The notes under the pieces: model-generated
Told to the model about the DNA's origin: nothing
Databases searched by the model: none
Seen by the model: only the letters and a program-made list of their open reading frames with translations
Origin: JAGTVG01 sp964389805
GTDB taxonomy: Bacteria; Bacteroidota; Bacteroidia; Cytophagales; Cyclobacteriaceae
Direction of reading: 5' to 3'
DNA: 21,671 nucleotides
Assembly: GCA_964389805.1 (NCBI GenBank)
Contig: CAYMFU010000136.1
Coordinates: forward strand, 1 to 21,671
Shown here: positions 8,319-15,722 of the stretch, one piece after another
Layout of the letters: each line of letters starts with the position of its first letter
How positions within the stretch are numbered: position 1 is the first letter of the stretch
Program-made: the position numbers and the translations under genes

Positions 8319-9077
8319 ATGAAAAAATTTGTTAAACTAACTATGTTATTACTGTTCATTACCAGCATGGCCTATAGTCAAAAAGTAGCGCTGGTAACGT
8401 TTTATGTCGATAAATATATCGATTACAAGAAAGCAACCGCTGAAACCAGGTCCAGCTACCAGGAAAGAACTCTAGCAGATGATCCTAATTTTGACCTGAG
8501 ACCTATTCTTGAAGAATTCTATAAGACTTTCGAAAAAGATTTTATTAAGGATTTTCCATTTGAAATTATAGATGAAAAGCACATCATTGAATCTGATCAG
8601 TACAAGGCATATTCCGGCCTGGAGGGTCTTGAAGATACGGATTCGATTGATATTTATCAGGAAAATATCAATGACAGGTTTATTGCCATTGATGGATACA
8701 ATGTGTTGTTATCAGGAGGTAATATGCTCAGATCCTGGAGGACAGAAGCACACCTCTTAGAGATGTTCCCGGAAGCAGATGGTGTAATGTTCGTTTATAT
8801 GCACTACCAATTCGAACCAAAGATAGCTATCGGTGGTATGGGTAATGCTGGCATGAGAGCCTTTATAAACATTGACCTGTTCAATAAGGATGCTAAAAAA
8901 GTATTCAAAATGGAAGAATATGCTACTTCAAAGAAAAGTGTACCACTTATTAACGGGGTGCCTATCATGACCTCCGAAAAGGTATTGCCACTATGCGAAA
9001 ATGCAACAGAGCGACTTCTTGAAGACCTGAAAAAGGACCTTCCAAAGCTTGTGAAAAAAGTAGATAAGAAATTTTAG
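8319..9077 (+). CDS. exported protein of unknown function
   Basis: I do not recognise this 252-residue protein. It starts with a clear type I signal peptide (MKKFVKLTMLLLFITSMAYS, cleavage near AYSQ). The mature protein opens with a strand, VALVTFYVDKYI, then mixed alpha/beta segments including FPFEIIDEKHII, ADGVMFVYMHYQF, a glycine-rich turn GGMGNAGMRAF, INIDLFNKDAKKVFK and a Lys-rich C-terminal helix. This order loosely resembles the periplasmic CsgG/FlgO-type alpha/beta fold, where one strand ends in an IID-type turn and a later strand gives a product-like phrase, but that is only an impression. It is a single-gene transcript bounded by a -7 box upstream and a hairpin terminator downstream, convergent with the permease operon. 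Confidence 0.85.
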   Translation: MKKFVKLTMLLLFITSMAYSQKVALVTFYVDKYIDYKKATAETRSSYQERTLADDPNFDLRPILEEFYKTFEKDFIKDFPFEIIDEKHIIESDQYKAYSGLEGLEDTDSIDIYQENINDRFIAIDGYNVLLSGGNMLRSWRTEAHLLEMFPEADGVMFVYMHYQFEPKIAIGGMGNAGMRAFINIDLFNKDAKKVFKMEEYATSKKSVPLINGVPIMTSEKVLPLCENATERLLEDLKKDLPKLVKKVDKKF

Positions 9078-9117
9078 CGTATGATTTAGAGAAAGATCAT
9101 TTTAACGCGACAATTAG

Positions 9118-9144
9118 AATCCTGCTTTCGGGCGGGATTTTTTT
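9118..9144 (+). terminator. rho-independent terminator
   Basis: AATCCTGC and GCGGGATT pair over 8 bp (one G-T wobble) around the loop TTTCGG, followed by TTTTT. It lies 40 nt after the stop at 9077. The complement of the T run provides the stop codon of the convergent small gene at 9143, so the two convergent transcripts share this hairpin. Confidence 0.85.
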
Positions 9145-9322
9145 ATGTAGCTTTTTTCTTCTTATTCATCCAGAATGGCACTGTTCCGAACCACAGTAAT
9201 GTGCCTATCAACATGAAGTTTTTATTCTGATCCATATTAGCCTCCCCTATTAGTACTAAAAATGATGGAATTATTGTCATTGCAAGGCCTATAAAAGAAA
9301 TAATAATCGTTAATGTTCGCAT
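9143..9322 (-). CDS. 59-residue two-segment membrane protein, unknown function
   Basis: This short gene starts at the ATG at 9322-9320, only 9 nt after the stop of the permease gene, and ends at 9143. The protein has a first hydrophobic segment at about 3-25 (TIIISFIGLAMTIIPSFLVL), a short polar turn (EANMDQNKN), a second segment at about 36-51 (FMLIGTLLWFGTVPFW) and a Lys-rich tail (NKKKKAT). By the positive-inside rule the tail, and hence also the N-terminus, should be cytoplasmic. The gene size, tight spacing and hairpin topology suggest an accessory or stabilising subunit of the permease, in the manner of the small partners known for some sodium-coupled carriers. That role is inference; I know no named family for it. 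Confidence 0.72.
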   Translation of the reverse strand: MRTLTIIISFIGLAMTIIPSFLVLIGEANMDQNKNFMLIGTLLWFGTVPFWMNKKKKAT

Positions 9323-9331
9323 AGTATTATC

Positions 9332-10732
9332 TTAAACTTTTGTAAGATTTCGTTTTTGAAAAAGCATACTTAACATTATAAATATAGCAGCGGCAATAAA
9401 CCAACCAGGAAGTCCCAGGAAGAATACCTCAACACCTAAAAACAGGTTAAGCCCCAAACCGGCGATCAAAGTAACGACCCAGGCTAATCCAGCCGACCAG
9501 TTAAATTTAATACCGGCCTTTTCAGCATAGAATTTCTGCAGGCCTAATTTCCTGATAACATAGAAATCAATAAATATTACAGCTCCCATAGGCATTAGTA
9601 CAAATCCGTATATAGCTACAAAATCCAATAATTTCATTACTAACGCCGGGAAAAAGGCGGCCACACTTGTAACCAGTCCAGTAATCAAGGTTACTTTCCA
9701 TCGTTTCCACTTAGGATTGATCGATTGAAAAGCCAGCCCGGCCCTGTATATGGTAGGATTAGCTGTTGTCCATCCTGCTATTACGACACAAATAGCACCT
9801 GCCAGTCCTGCGGCTTCATAAGCAATCTTTCCAGGGGCAAATTCACCTCCTGCGCCATATTTTGATAAAAAATAGGCGTATAGAATTCCTGAGGACATCC
9901 AGGCAAAATAATGCCCGACGTACATACCGGTGGCCGAAGAGAATCCATATTGCCATTTTTTAGCATACCTGAATATGGAGAGGTCAGCCATACCGATATG
10001 CATGGCCATATTGGCAAACCATGCGAAAAACATTATATGCCAGAAAGTAAACTTGCTCTGCCCCTCCAGTGGTACTCCTGTCCATATCTTTGAATTCGCA
10101 ATTTCCCAGAAATTTCCTGTGGAATTAATCCCAAGTTCAGGCATTACAGCAAATGCTGCAGCAATAAATACAAGGATCATCCAGGGCGCCGCCAGATTAG
10201 CAAACCAGGAAACCTGATCATAGCCTAGTATTGCAACGATAGTGATCACCAATCCGACCAACAATACCACTAAGATCCATCCGATACTGGTTGGCAACCA
10301 GTCTGTTAGCGTTGGCATGGCGATGTCAAAAGGTATGCCTACTGCTGTAGCCGATACAGCGATCATGGATCCTGCCAGGAAACAAAACATCAGGCCGTTT
10401 ACCAGATTATATATCTTTACAAGATGCTTCCCGCATATTTTTTCCAATTGAAAATACAAAGTCAATCGCTCCTTTGTAGCTATTGGAGCAGTAAGTAATC
10501 CCCAACTTAATACCGCCAACAGGTTACCAATGAACAATCCGCCGATAATTGAAGGAGCACTGGCACCATGAGCGACAAATAGCGGTCCGATAACAAATTC
10601 AGTTCCTGCCGTATGCTCCCCGGCATACATCCCAATAAAGCTTTTCAGGTTCTTAAGTTTGCTATCAGGAATCGGTTCCCGTTCAAACTCATCAATAGCG
10701 TCCAGCTTATCAATGATTATATTCTTCTTCAT
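9332..10732 (-). CDS. NCS1-type purine/cytosine permease family transporter
   Basis: This 466-residue integral membrane protein has about 12 hydrophobic segments from residue 45 to the end. The N-terminus (EFEREPIPDSKLKNLKSF) followed by GMYAGEHTAGTEFVIGPLF is typical of the cytosine/purine/uracil/thiamine/allantoin permease family, which imports nucleobase-like compounds with Na+ or H+. The stretch ILGYDQVSWFANLAAPWM is the family's conserved helix 5 region, and GWTTANPTIYRAGLAFQS is the helix 8 region. Closest in feel are Bacteroidota carriers annotated only as CodB-like; the substrate is open. It is the first gene of a two-gene operon with the 59-residue membrane protein. No deaminase or nucleobase catabolic gene is adjacent, so the neighbours do not reveal the cargo. 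Confidence 0.88.
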   Translation of the reverse strand: MKKNIIIDKLDAIDEFEREPIPDSKLKNLKSFIGMYAGEHTAGTEFVIGPLFVAHGASAPSIIGGLFIGNLLAVLSWGLLTAPIATKERLTLYFQLEKICGKHLVKIYNLVNGLMFCFLAGSMIAVSATAVGIPFDIAMPTLTDWLPTSIGWILVVLLVGLVITIVAILGYDQVSWFANLAAPWMILVFIAAAFAVMPELGINSTGNFWEIANSKIWTGVPLEGQSKFTFWHIMFFAWFANMAMHIGMADLSIFRYAKKWQYGFSSATGMYVGHYFAWMSSGILYAYFLSKYGAGGEFAPGKIAYEAAGLAGAICVVIAGWTTANPTIYRAGLAFQSINPKWKRWKVTLITGLVTSVAAFFPALVMKLLDFVAIYGFVLMPMGAVIFIDFYVIRKLGLQKFYAEKAGIKFNWSAGLAWVVTLIAGLGLNLFLGVEVFFLGLPGWFIAAAIFIMLSMLFQKRNLTKV

Positions 10733-10892
10733 AGATAGAGATTAAAAAATGATTCGCTGAATATAATTAAAAATTCTGATTCGCCTCTAATTCTTTGTGA
10801 TGCATTCTTGTTTGGGGGTAGTAGTTAGTGCATTTATAGAATAGAAACGGTCTTGGGCTTGGAGAACATTTGATACACGTGTTCTAAGTAGT

Positions 10893-11012
10893 TCACGAAC
10901 ACCACAACTCTGTCTCGTTCAACCATTTAAACGTACTATCAATATCACCAATCCCGCTATAATAGAGACCAAGAAAAAAGATTTGTGTTCCACCATAGGT
11001 AGCTATAACCAT
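10893..11012 (-). other. possible gene remnant in the 10733-11097 gap
   Basis: The 365-nt gap between the permease and cyclase genes has no full gene. A 39-residue frame from the ATG at 11012 to a TGA at 10893 begins with a hydrophobic, glycine-containing stretch (MVIATYGGTQIFFLGLYYSG) and the same frame is open a few codons further upstream. It reads like the middle of a small membrane protein (DUF4345-like proteins have a comparable segment), so it may be a decayed fragment. It could also be chance. The remainder of the gap shows nothing I can name. Confidence 0.25.
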
Positions 11013-11097
11013 CGCACTCTTCAAAACCTGGAAGCTCTTTTATAATTGCTGCAGTACTCTTTTCCATGTTGGTACTAACAATCAATTTTTTAGAGCA

Positions 11098-13779
11098 TCA
11101 CAACTCGTCCCATGAATTGTTAAAATCATATTTCTTAGTTTCATGGTTATACCAGTAGGATTCTAATCTCAATCCTAAGTGGGTTTCTCTCACAAGATAT
11201 TTTTCTTTCATCATAAAGTCATTCATTAACTCGTTCTCTGAAGTCGGAAAGAGTTGAAATGTCAAAAAACCTTTTAGTCCACTTAGTAGGTAATGATCGT
11301 TGATTTTTTCAATTCTTAAAGTTCTATCACCCTCAAAGAAGGTCCAGGATTCCTTTCCGTCAAGCACAAAAGAAGATCCGACCGATCTTTGGTAATCAAC
11401 AGCATGGAGATAGTGTTTAACGAAATAGTAGTTTCCCGTATCCTGTGCATATATCAATTGAAAAAGGGAATCTGCCCTTGCGAGGTCTTTTTCATGAAAA
11501 TATTCTAAAGCTAATTTTAATTCGGATGTTTCTTTAAAATAGACGAAAGGACCATCCCAATTATTCTGATCCTGGGTTCTTATGAAATGCTCATGTCTTA
11601 AAATTGAACCATTATTTCCAGTATGGAAAATATTAAAATACTCTGGTTGATTGGTATAATAGATGTAAGGTTTACTTCGGTACAAAGATGAATCATTGAT
11701 CATGTAGAGGGTGTAAGGGATCTCCCCATCTTCATATTTGACTACTATTTGGTTGTTTTTAATGAATACTTCAATGTGACTCCTTAAACCTTCATGGAAG
11801 TAAGTGCCAATAATAGACCGTGCAAAGTTTTTGATTTTTTTACCGCCAACCCCTTTCATATACGTAATCACATTGATCATACTATCAATGCTATATAAAG
11901 AGGGCTCTTCTATTAGTGCATTTTCAAAATGCACTTTGGCCTCGTCCAGCTTGCTTTCTGACAAGCTTATGAAACCCAGTACAGATTCTGATGTTTGAAC
12001 AGGAAGAAGTATGTCAATTTTTTCTATATAACCTCTTATAAGATCTGTTTTTTGGTTGAATAACCCAAGCTCCAAGAGATATACTCCGATAGCACCGTCG
12101 AACTTTTTGTTGATTTGCTCCAGCCCAAATTGAAATGCCTCTTCATATAAGTCGTGGGTTGCCAAAAATACCATATGATCCTGTGCCGCCTTTTTGTCCC
12201 CCGGATTAAACAAGATGTAATTTTCACTGGCCTTCAGGGCTTTTTTCAAATCTCCTTTTGCAGCGAAAAAATATCTTTTTACAATTAATTGATCCCTTTC
12301 TGGCAGCTTTTGCATATGATTTAATACCTGTTCAATAAGCTCTTTCTGAAGCCCCTTATCACCCCTTTGAAACACTGAAGACTTAAATAATGCCTCAACA
12401 TAAGCATAGGCAAATTCGGGATCTAATTCACGAGCTTTATGGAAGTCTCCTTCACTGAAGTATCTGAAAGCTTCGACATTACCAGTGACAAACTCCGAAA
12501 AAGGCAAATCAATGTTGACGGTGAGAATAGGTTTTACCTCTTTTATTAAAAAGGCTTTCATCGTATCGGTTAGCTTAAGGAAGTCCACATCTCTAAACTC
12601 CCTGGAAGCCTGCTTATTACTTTTATTGTAGAGGTCAATTTTGACTATTAGAGTATCTGCTATTTTATCATAGGTTCCCCGAATAACAAAGTCCCCATCA
12701 GCCAATAGAGGTCTTAATTGTTCCTTTAGACTTATTTCCACATCAGAAAAATATGACATCATACCTTGATACTGATCCAAGTTGAGTCTAATGGCGTTAG
12801 GTATTCCTTTTGATAACCATCGAACGGATTCGGAACGAGTACTAATATTTTCAAAGGGATAAATGTAAACCTGCTTTACAAAATCTCCTTTCACCACTAT
12901 TTTGTTCGTATTTACTCCATCTTCATTTTGATAATTAACAACCTTTGTCATGGCCCCCAGTTCTTTACCCCAAAAAGAAAATACCAAAGTAATCGTAACC
13001 ACTATTACATTTAAAGGTGGAATTACCCTTCTGGTAACTCTTAGGAATTTATTCCTGTCCATGGGAATAAATAATATGGCTATTAGAGTGGGGATAAACA
13101 TCAGAATCGTATATAAAAAAATCTCTGACCAGAAAGGTGAAATATTAAGCCTAACTAATATGAAGTTCAAAATCTCACGAAAAGTCAATCCAAATAATAA
13201 TGTCAACAATATTATTGCGACTCCAAAATATTTTGAATCACTTAGCTTTTGCTTAATGGTTTTTCTCCTCGCATGCGGTAGACCTATACCCTGAATTGCA
13301 TGAGTTCTTACAGGATAAGCTACATTCTTCAGTTTTATCTTACCAAGGTATTTAGTTTGAAAATCAAATTGACCCTGAATTGCCTTTTGAGTAGCGTCTG
13401 AAATATAAATCCCACCGGGATCTGCTATAGATTCAAGCCTTGAAGCCACGTTGACTCCGTCACCATAAACATCATCATATTGGATTGTAACATCGCCCAG
13501 GTGAATACCTATTCGTAACTTACCTTCAAGGTTGACTCTTGCTGATTCCTGGATCTTAATAGCGCAATTCACAGCATCCAAGGCACTATTAAAATAGGAA
13601 AGTGACCCATCTCCCATTTCCTTGACCCATTTACCATTGTGCTTTTCTACTAAAGGTTTTTGGATCTCCTTATTAATATGGAGCAGCTCAAGTGCCTTTT
13701 TGGAGTCATTGCCCATTAACGTAGTATACCCGACAATGTCAGTGAACATTATTGCAGCAAGTTGTCTGGTTTCAGGCAT
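11098..13779 (-). CDS. membrane class III adenylate cyclase with C-terminal repeat region
   Basis: This 893-residue protein starts with a class III nucleotidyl cyclase domain at about 5-175. Metal-binding Asp14 (FTDIVGYT) and Asp57 (EMGDG), adenine-selecting Lys53 and Asp103, and transition-state Asn110/Arg114 (GVNVASRLES) are all present, so an active adenylate cyclase making cAMP is predicted. Three or four membrane segments follow at about 200-310. Next comes a segment beginning VYIYPFENISTRSESVRWLS, like the TolB-N/FlgO-type domain of Bacteroidota cyclases, and then helical TPR-like repeats (HKARELDPEFAYAYVEALF, KLDEAKVHFENALIEEPS) and a beta-rich end. Start: the frame runs back to 13905, but MPETRQLAAIMFTDIVGY at 13779 is the usual family N-terminus and the extra 42 codons lie in a repeated DNA element. 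The gene stands alone; the leader repeat could be regulatory. Confidence 0.88.
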   Translation of the reverse strand: MPETRQLAAIMFTDIVGYTTLMGNDSKKALELLHINKEIQKPLVEKHNGKWVKEMGDGSLSYFNSALDAVNCAIKIQESARVNLEGKLRIGIHLGDVTIQYDDVYGDGVNVASRLESIADPGGIYISDATQKAIQGQFDFQTKYLGKIKLKNVAYPVRTHAIQGIGLPHARRKTIKQKLSDSKYFGVAIILLTLLFGLTFREILNFILVRLNISPFWSEIFLYTILMFIPTLIAILFIPMDRNKFLRVTRRVIPPLNVIVVTITLVFSFWGKELGAMTKVVNYQNEDGVNTNKIVVKGDFVKQVYIYPFENISTRSESVRWLSKGIPNAIRLNLDQYQGMMSYFSDVEISLKEQLRPLLADGDFVIRGTYDKIADTLIVKIDLYNKSNKQASREFRDVDFLKLTDTMKAFLIKEVKPILTVNIDLPFSEFVTGNVEAFRYFSEGDFHKARELDPEFAYAYVEALFKSSVFQRGDKGLQKELIEQVLNHMQKLPERDQLIVKRYFFAAKGDLKKALKASENYILFNPGDKKAAQDHMVFLATHDLYEEAFQFGLEQINKKFDGAIGVYLLELGLFNQKTDLIRGYIEKIDILLPVQTSESVLGFISLSESKLDEAKVHFENALIEEPSLYSIDSMINVITYMKGVGGKKIKNFARSIIGTYFHEGLRSHIEVFIKNNQIVVKYEDGEIPYTLYMINDSSLYRSKPYIYYTNQPEYFNIFHTGNNGSILRHEHFIRTQDQNNWDGPFVYFKETSELKLALEYFHEKDLARADSLFQLIYAQDTGNYYFVKHYLHAVDYQRSVGSSFVLDGKESWTFFEGDRTLRIEKINDHYLLSGLKGFLTFQLFPTSENELMNDFMMKEKYLVRETHLGLRLESYWYNHETKKYDFNNSWDEL

Positions 13780-13814
13780 AGTAAAGCAAGATAGAGAAAA
13801 TAGGGAACAATTAA

Positions 13815-13888
13815 AAAATCCCTCCAACCTCAGGCTTAAAAACCTTGATAAGCTACAAGAGAAAGCGTCTGATGCATTCTTGTTCTTT
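13815..13888 (-). repeat. 74-bp interspersed repeat, copy A, in the cyclase leader
   Basis: This segment matches 15213-15286 in inverted orientation at 70 of 74 positions. It ends 35 nt upstream of the cyclase start codon at 13779. Read on the minus strand it begins AAAGAACAAGAATGCATCAG and ends TTGGAGGGATTTT. Within this copy GCTTA and TAAGC can form a 5-bp stem, but that pairing is broken in copy B. If translated in the cyclase frame, all four differences from copy B change the amino acid, which argues against a coding role. Confidence 0.85.
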
Positions 13889-13912
13889 GTGTAATAGTTT
13901 ATCAAATGAGTG

Positions 13913-13963
13913 CACGAAGGGTGTGTATTTTAATCATCAAGATTGAGTTAGTTAGCCTTCGTG
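13913..13963. repeat. 8-bp perfect inverted repeat between cyclase leader and propeller fragment
   Basis: CACGAAGG (13913-13920) and CCTTCGTG (13956-13963) are perfect complements separated by 35 nt. There is no T run on either side, so it is not an obvious terminator. It sits just upstream of repeat copy A and could be an operator for the cyclase gene or a relic of an inserted element. Confidence 0.4.
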
Positions 13964-14005
13964 GGACAAGCGAATGACTCAAGTATATAAGGTTTCAAGA
14001 TTAAA

Positions 14006-14518
14006 TTATTTATAATTAGCGATCAGAAGTATATCCATTCGATCTGCATCACGGGAATAGAGGATACTTTTATTATCCGGTGAAAAGCTACCATGGTGAA
14101 CATGCCATTTGTCAGCCCCGTGTGTTAGTTGTTCAGGAGCGCCTATGACAGTAGGAAAACCTTTAGAACTATGAGGTGGATCAAGTTTTAATCGAAATAT
14201 GTTGAAACTAAAATGGCCAACTGCTGAAGTATAGCCCAGCCATTGTCCATTAGAAGAGGCAAAAATTTCCGTTAACGGTAAATCCTGCTTAAGTATTTTT
14301 TCCTCACCAGTTTCAATATTGATTATAACTAAATCTGTTGCATTGGCTTTTTCAGTTGCATTACGATTGCAAATGATCATATTTGAATTTTGATACCAGG
14401 CGAATGTGGTTACTTGTGATATAACAGGCCGGGCACGATTACTATCTGGATCGGCTATCCATAGTGAGGTACCTCTTTCACTCCCTGCTATGTATCCAAT
14501 ATTTTTACCATCCGGTGA
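14006..14518 (-). pseudogene. C-terminal fragment of a TolB-like beta-propeller protein
   Basis: The minus-strand frame encodes about 170 residues of WD40/PD40-type propeller, bounded by SPDGKNIGYIAGSERGTSLW at the upstream end and SFSPDNKSILYSRDADRMD before the stop at 14006. At least two SPDG/SPDN blade motifs are visible, as in TolB-like proteins that often act in sugar metabolism or sensing. A complete protein of this kind would need several more blades upstream, but the frame meets a TAG at 14527-14525, just beyond the first SPDG motif, and no propeller sequence continues on the other side. An ATG at 14380 exists but lies within a blade. The 5' part has been lost at about 14519. Confidence 0.75.
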
Positions 14519-14520
14519 CT

Positions 14521-14837
14521 GGATCTACCCCAATAATCCTGACGTTACATTAAACCAATATATGGATTTTTTTATGAATAAATATGTTCCAAAATTTGAA
14601 GAGAGTTTTCCAGGATTGAAGCTATATGTTGTTAAAGGAAACAGGGGTGAACATGACAATAATTTTGCATTGTTTTTTGTATATGATTCAGAAGAAACAA
14701 GAGATAAATTCTGGCCCGAAGACGATGTGTGGAGTGATTTCGGGACTGAATGTTGGGAGAAACTCGCACCAACTGTACAAGAGTTACAAAAGTTAGGAAC
14801 ATGGACCTCAGTTCATACAGACTGGGTTGTTCAATAG
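14521..14837 (+). pseudogene. small alpha/beta protein lacking its N-terminus
   Basis: From about 14521 the plus frame encodes roughly 105 residues that look like a real small protein: NQYMDFFMNKYVPKFEESF, then GLKLYVVKGNRGEHDNNFAL, RDKFWPEDDVWSDF and a TDWVVQ end. The strand-helix-strand layout with a KGxRG turn and a final DW(V/I)xQ is familiar from small dimeric ferredoxin-like (stress-barrel-type) proteins of Bacteroidota. The frame nominally starts at 14406, but its first 38 residues are the antisense of the propeller fragment, so they are not genuine. An internal ATG at 14562 could still give a 91-residue product. The original start was lost at the junction with the neighbouring fragment. 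Confidence 0.65.
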
Positions 14838-14920
14838 TTGCAAAACTTTACTATTCAAGTTCCTTCAGAAATGTTGGGGTTTTTTTATTTCCCTTCTTTT
14901 TCTTAACTTGAATTATCAAA

Positions 14921-14940
14921 GGGAATATTTGGCAATTCCC
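14921..14940. repeat. small hairpin before the terminator
   Basis: GGGAAT and ATTCCC form a 6-bp stem with an 8-nt loop. No T run follows. It lies between the gene fragment ending at 14837 and the strong terminator at 14956, and may simply add to the structured 3' end of that transcript. Confidence 0.35.
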
Positions 14941-14955
14941 AGCTGATAGATAAGC

Positions 14956-14991
14956 GAAAGTCTCTAAGCTATTAGGGACTTTCTTTTTTTT
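14956..14991 (+). terminator. strong rho-independent terminator
   Basis: GAAAGTC and GACTTTC pair over 7 bp, extended by one T-G wobble and CTA/TAG to about 11 bp around the loop AGCTAT, followed by eight T. It should end plus-strand transcription from the truncated small-protein gene 119 nt upstream. Confidence 0.85.
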
Positions 14992-15078
14992 ATATAATTC
15001 TTTAGAACTGGGAACTTTTTATTTCTTAAATTCCTTCTTATTATATATACCCTTTTTTAAAACCCAACCATTTTTATC

Positions 15079-15165
15079 ATGAAAATCTTATCTTATAGTC
15101 TATTCAGTTTTATTTTTTGTTTTTTAGGATTATGTGACGACGAAGAAGATTCCTGTTACTTCTAA
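15079..15165 (+). CDS. 28-residue lipopeptide-like ORF
   Basis: The ATG at 15079 opens a 28-codon frame: a leader (MKILSYSLFSFIFCFLGL), then Cys19 followed by DDEED, SCYF and a stop. The leader plus Cys plus acidic run is exactly what a Bacteroidota lipoprotein with a surface-export signal would start with, but the mature part would be only ten residues. Either it is a tiny surface lipopeptide or, more likely given the decayed surroundings, the 5' end of a lipoprotein gene cut short. It follows the terminator at 14956 and precedes repeat copy B by 47 nt. Confidence 0.35.
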   Translation: MKILSYSLFSFIFCFLGLCDDEEDSCYF

Positions 15166-15212
15166 AAAGAAAACTCATATCAGCGTTACATTTTCATTTA
15201 TATAACCTAAAT

Positions 15213-15286
15213 AAAGAACAACAATGCATCAGACGCTTTCTCTCGTAGGTTATCAAGGTTTTTAAGCCTGAGGTTGGGGGGATTTT
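15213..15286 (+). repeat. 74-bp interspersed repeat, copy B
   Basis: This copy is 70/74 identical to the inverted copy at 13815-13888. It begins AAAGAACAACAATGCATCAG and ends TTGGGGGGATTTT. Similarity stops abruptly at both ends. Unlike copy A, no cyclase gene follows; downstream to 15367 there is only AT-rich sequence with no gene on the plus strand. Copies A and B enclose the two broken gene fragments and the 28-residue ORF. Confidence 0.85.
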
Positions 15287-15367
15287 GAAACAATAACATT
15301 TTGAATAATGCAAGGGTTTATCTTACTTTATCCTGAATTATTCCACATTTATTTTTAAACACGTATA

Positions 15368-15682
15368 TTAAATCTTCTCAATTTCAGATTTAAGTTTATC
15401 TGCCAGTTCCCAATCCATATTGATAATGGGGTGGGAGAAAATTTCTGGAATGTTGTCTTTATACATATCTCTCAATCTTAAATCAATTTCCATGAAAAGG
15501 AGAGATTTTGTTAACCCAGTTATAAAATGAATATTATAAATGTTTATCTCTCCGTTTTTAAACTCAATTCGCCTAATATTCTGATGAAAATCAATGGATA
15601 TAATAAGATGGTTTTTGAGAAGATACTCAGCAATTTCTTCAAGTTGTTTATCTGATTTAGATGCTACGACTAATTGGATCAT
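15368..15682 (-). CDS. CutA1-like small protein (divergent)
   Basis: This 104-residue protein starts MIQLVVASKSDKQLEEIAEY, a strand followed by a helix as in CutA1 divalent-cation-tolerance proteins. The middle IRRIEFKNGEINIYNIHFIT replaces the usual conserved beta-hairpin, and the second helix plus strand (RLRDMYKDNIPEIFSHPI) matches the CutA pattern of a helix ending before a PEI-x-x-x-PI strand. Length (about 105) also fits. The typical CutA cysteine and the Trp-containing loop are not clearly present, so this is a divergent member at best, probably a trimeric ferredoxin-like-fold protein of unknown role. It stands alone with no operon partner; the region upstream contains an inverted repeat that might be its operator. 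Confidence 0.6.
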   Translation of the reverse strand: MIQLVVASKSDKQLEEIAEYLLKNHLIISIDFHQNIRRIEFKNGEINIYNIHFITGLTKSLLFMEIDLRLRDMYKDNIPEIFSHPIINMDWELADKLKSEIEKI

Positions 15683-15722
15683 ATCAATTCAATTTATGTA
15701 AATAATAATACTATTAAATGCC

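Noticed and set aside
10799..10813. 15-bp match (TGATGCATTCTTGTT) to the edge of repeat copy A, considered as a third copy
   Set aside because: Too short; a match of this length is expected about once by chance in a window this size, and the rest of the repeat is absent.
13780..13905. N-terminal extension of the cyclase reading frame to an ATG at 13905
   Set aside because: The extra 42 codons cover the 74-bp repeat, whose differences between copies are all amino-acid changing, and the family normally starts a few residues before the catalytic FTDIVGYT motif.
14406..14520. First 38 codons of the plus-strand frame ending at 14837
   Set aside because: They are the antisense of a clear beta-propeller coding sequence on the minus strand and do not resemble protein.
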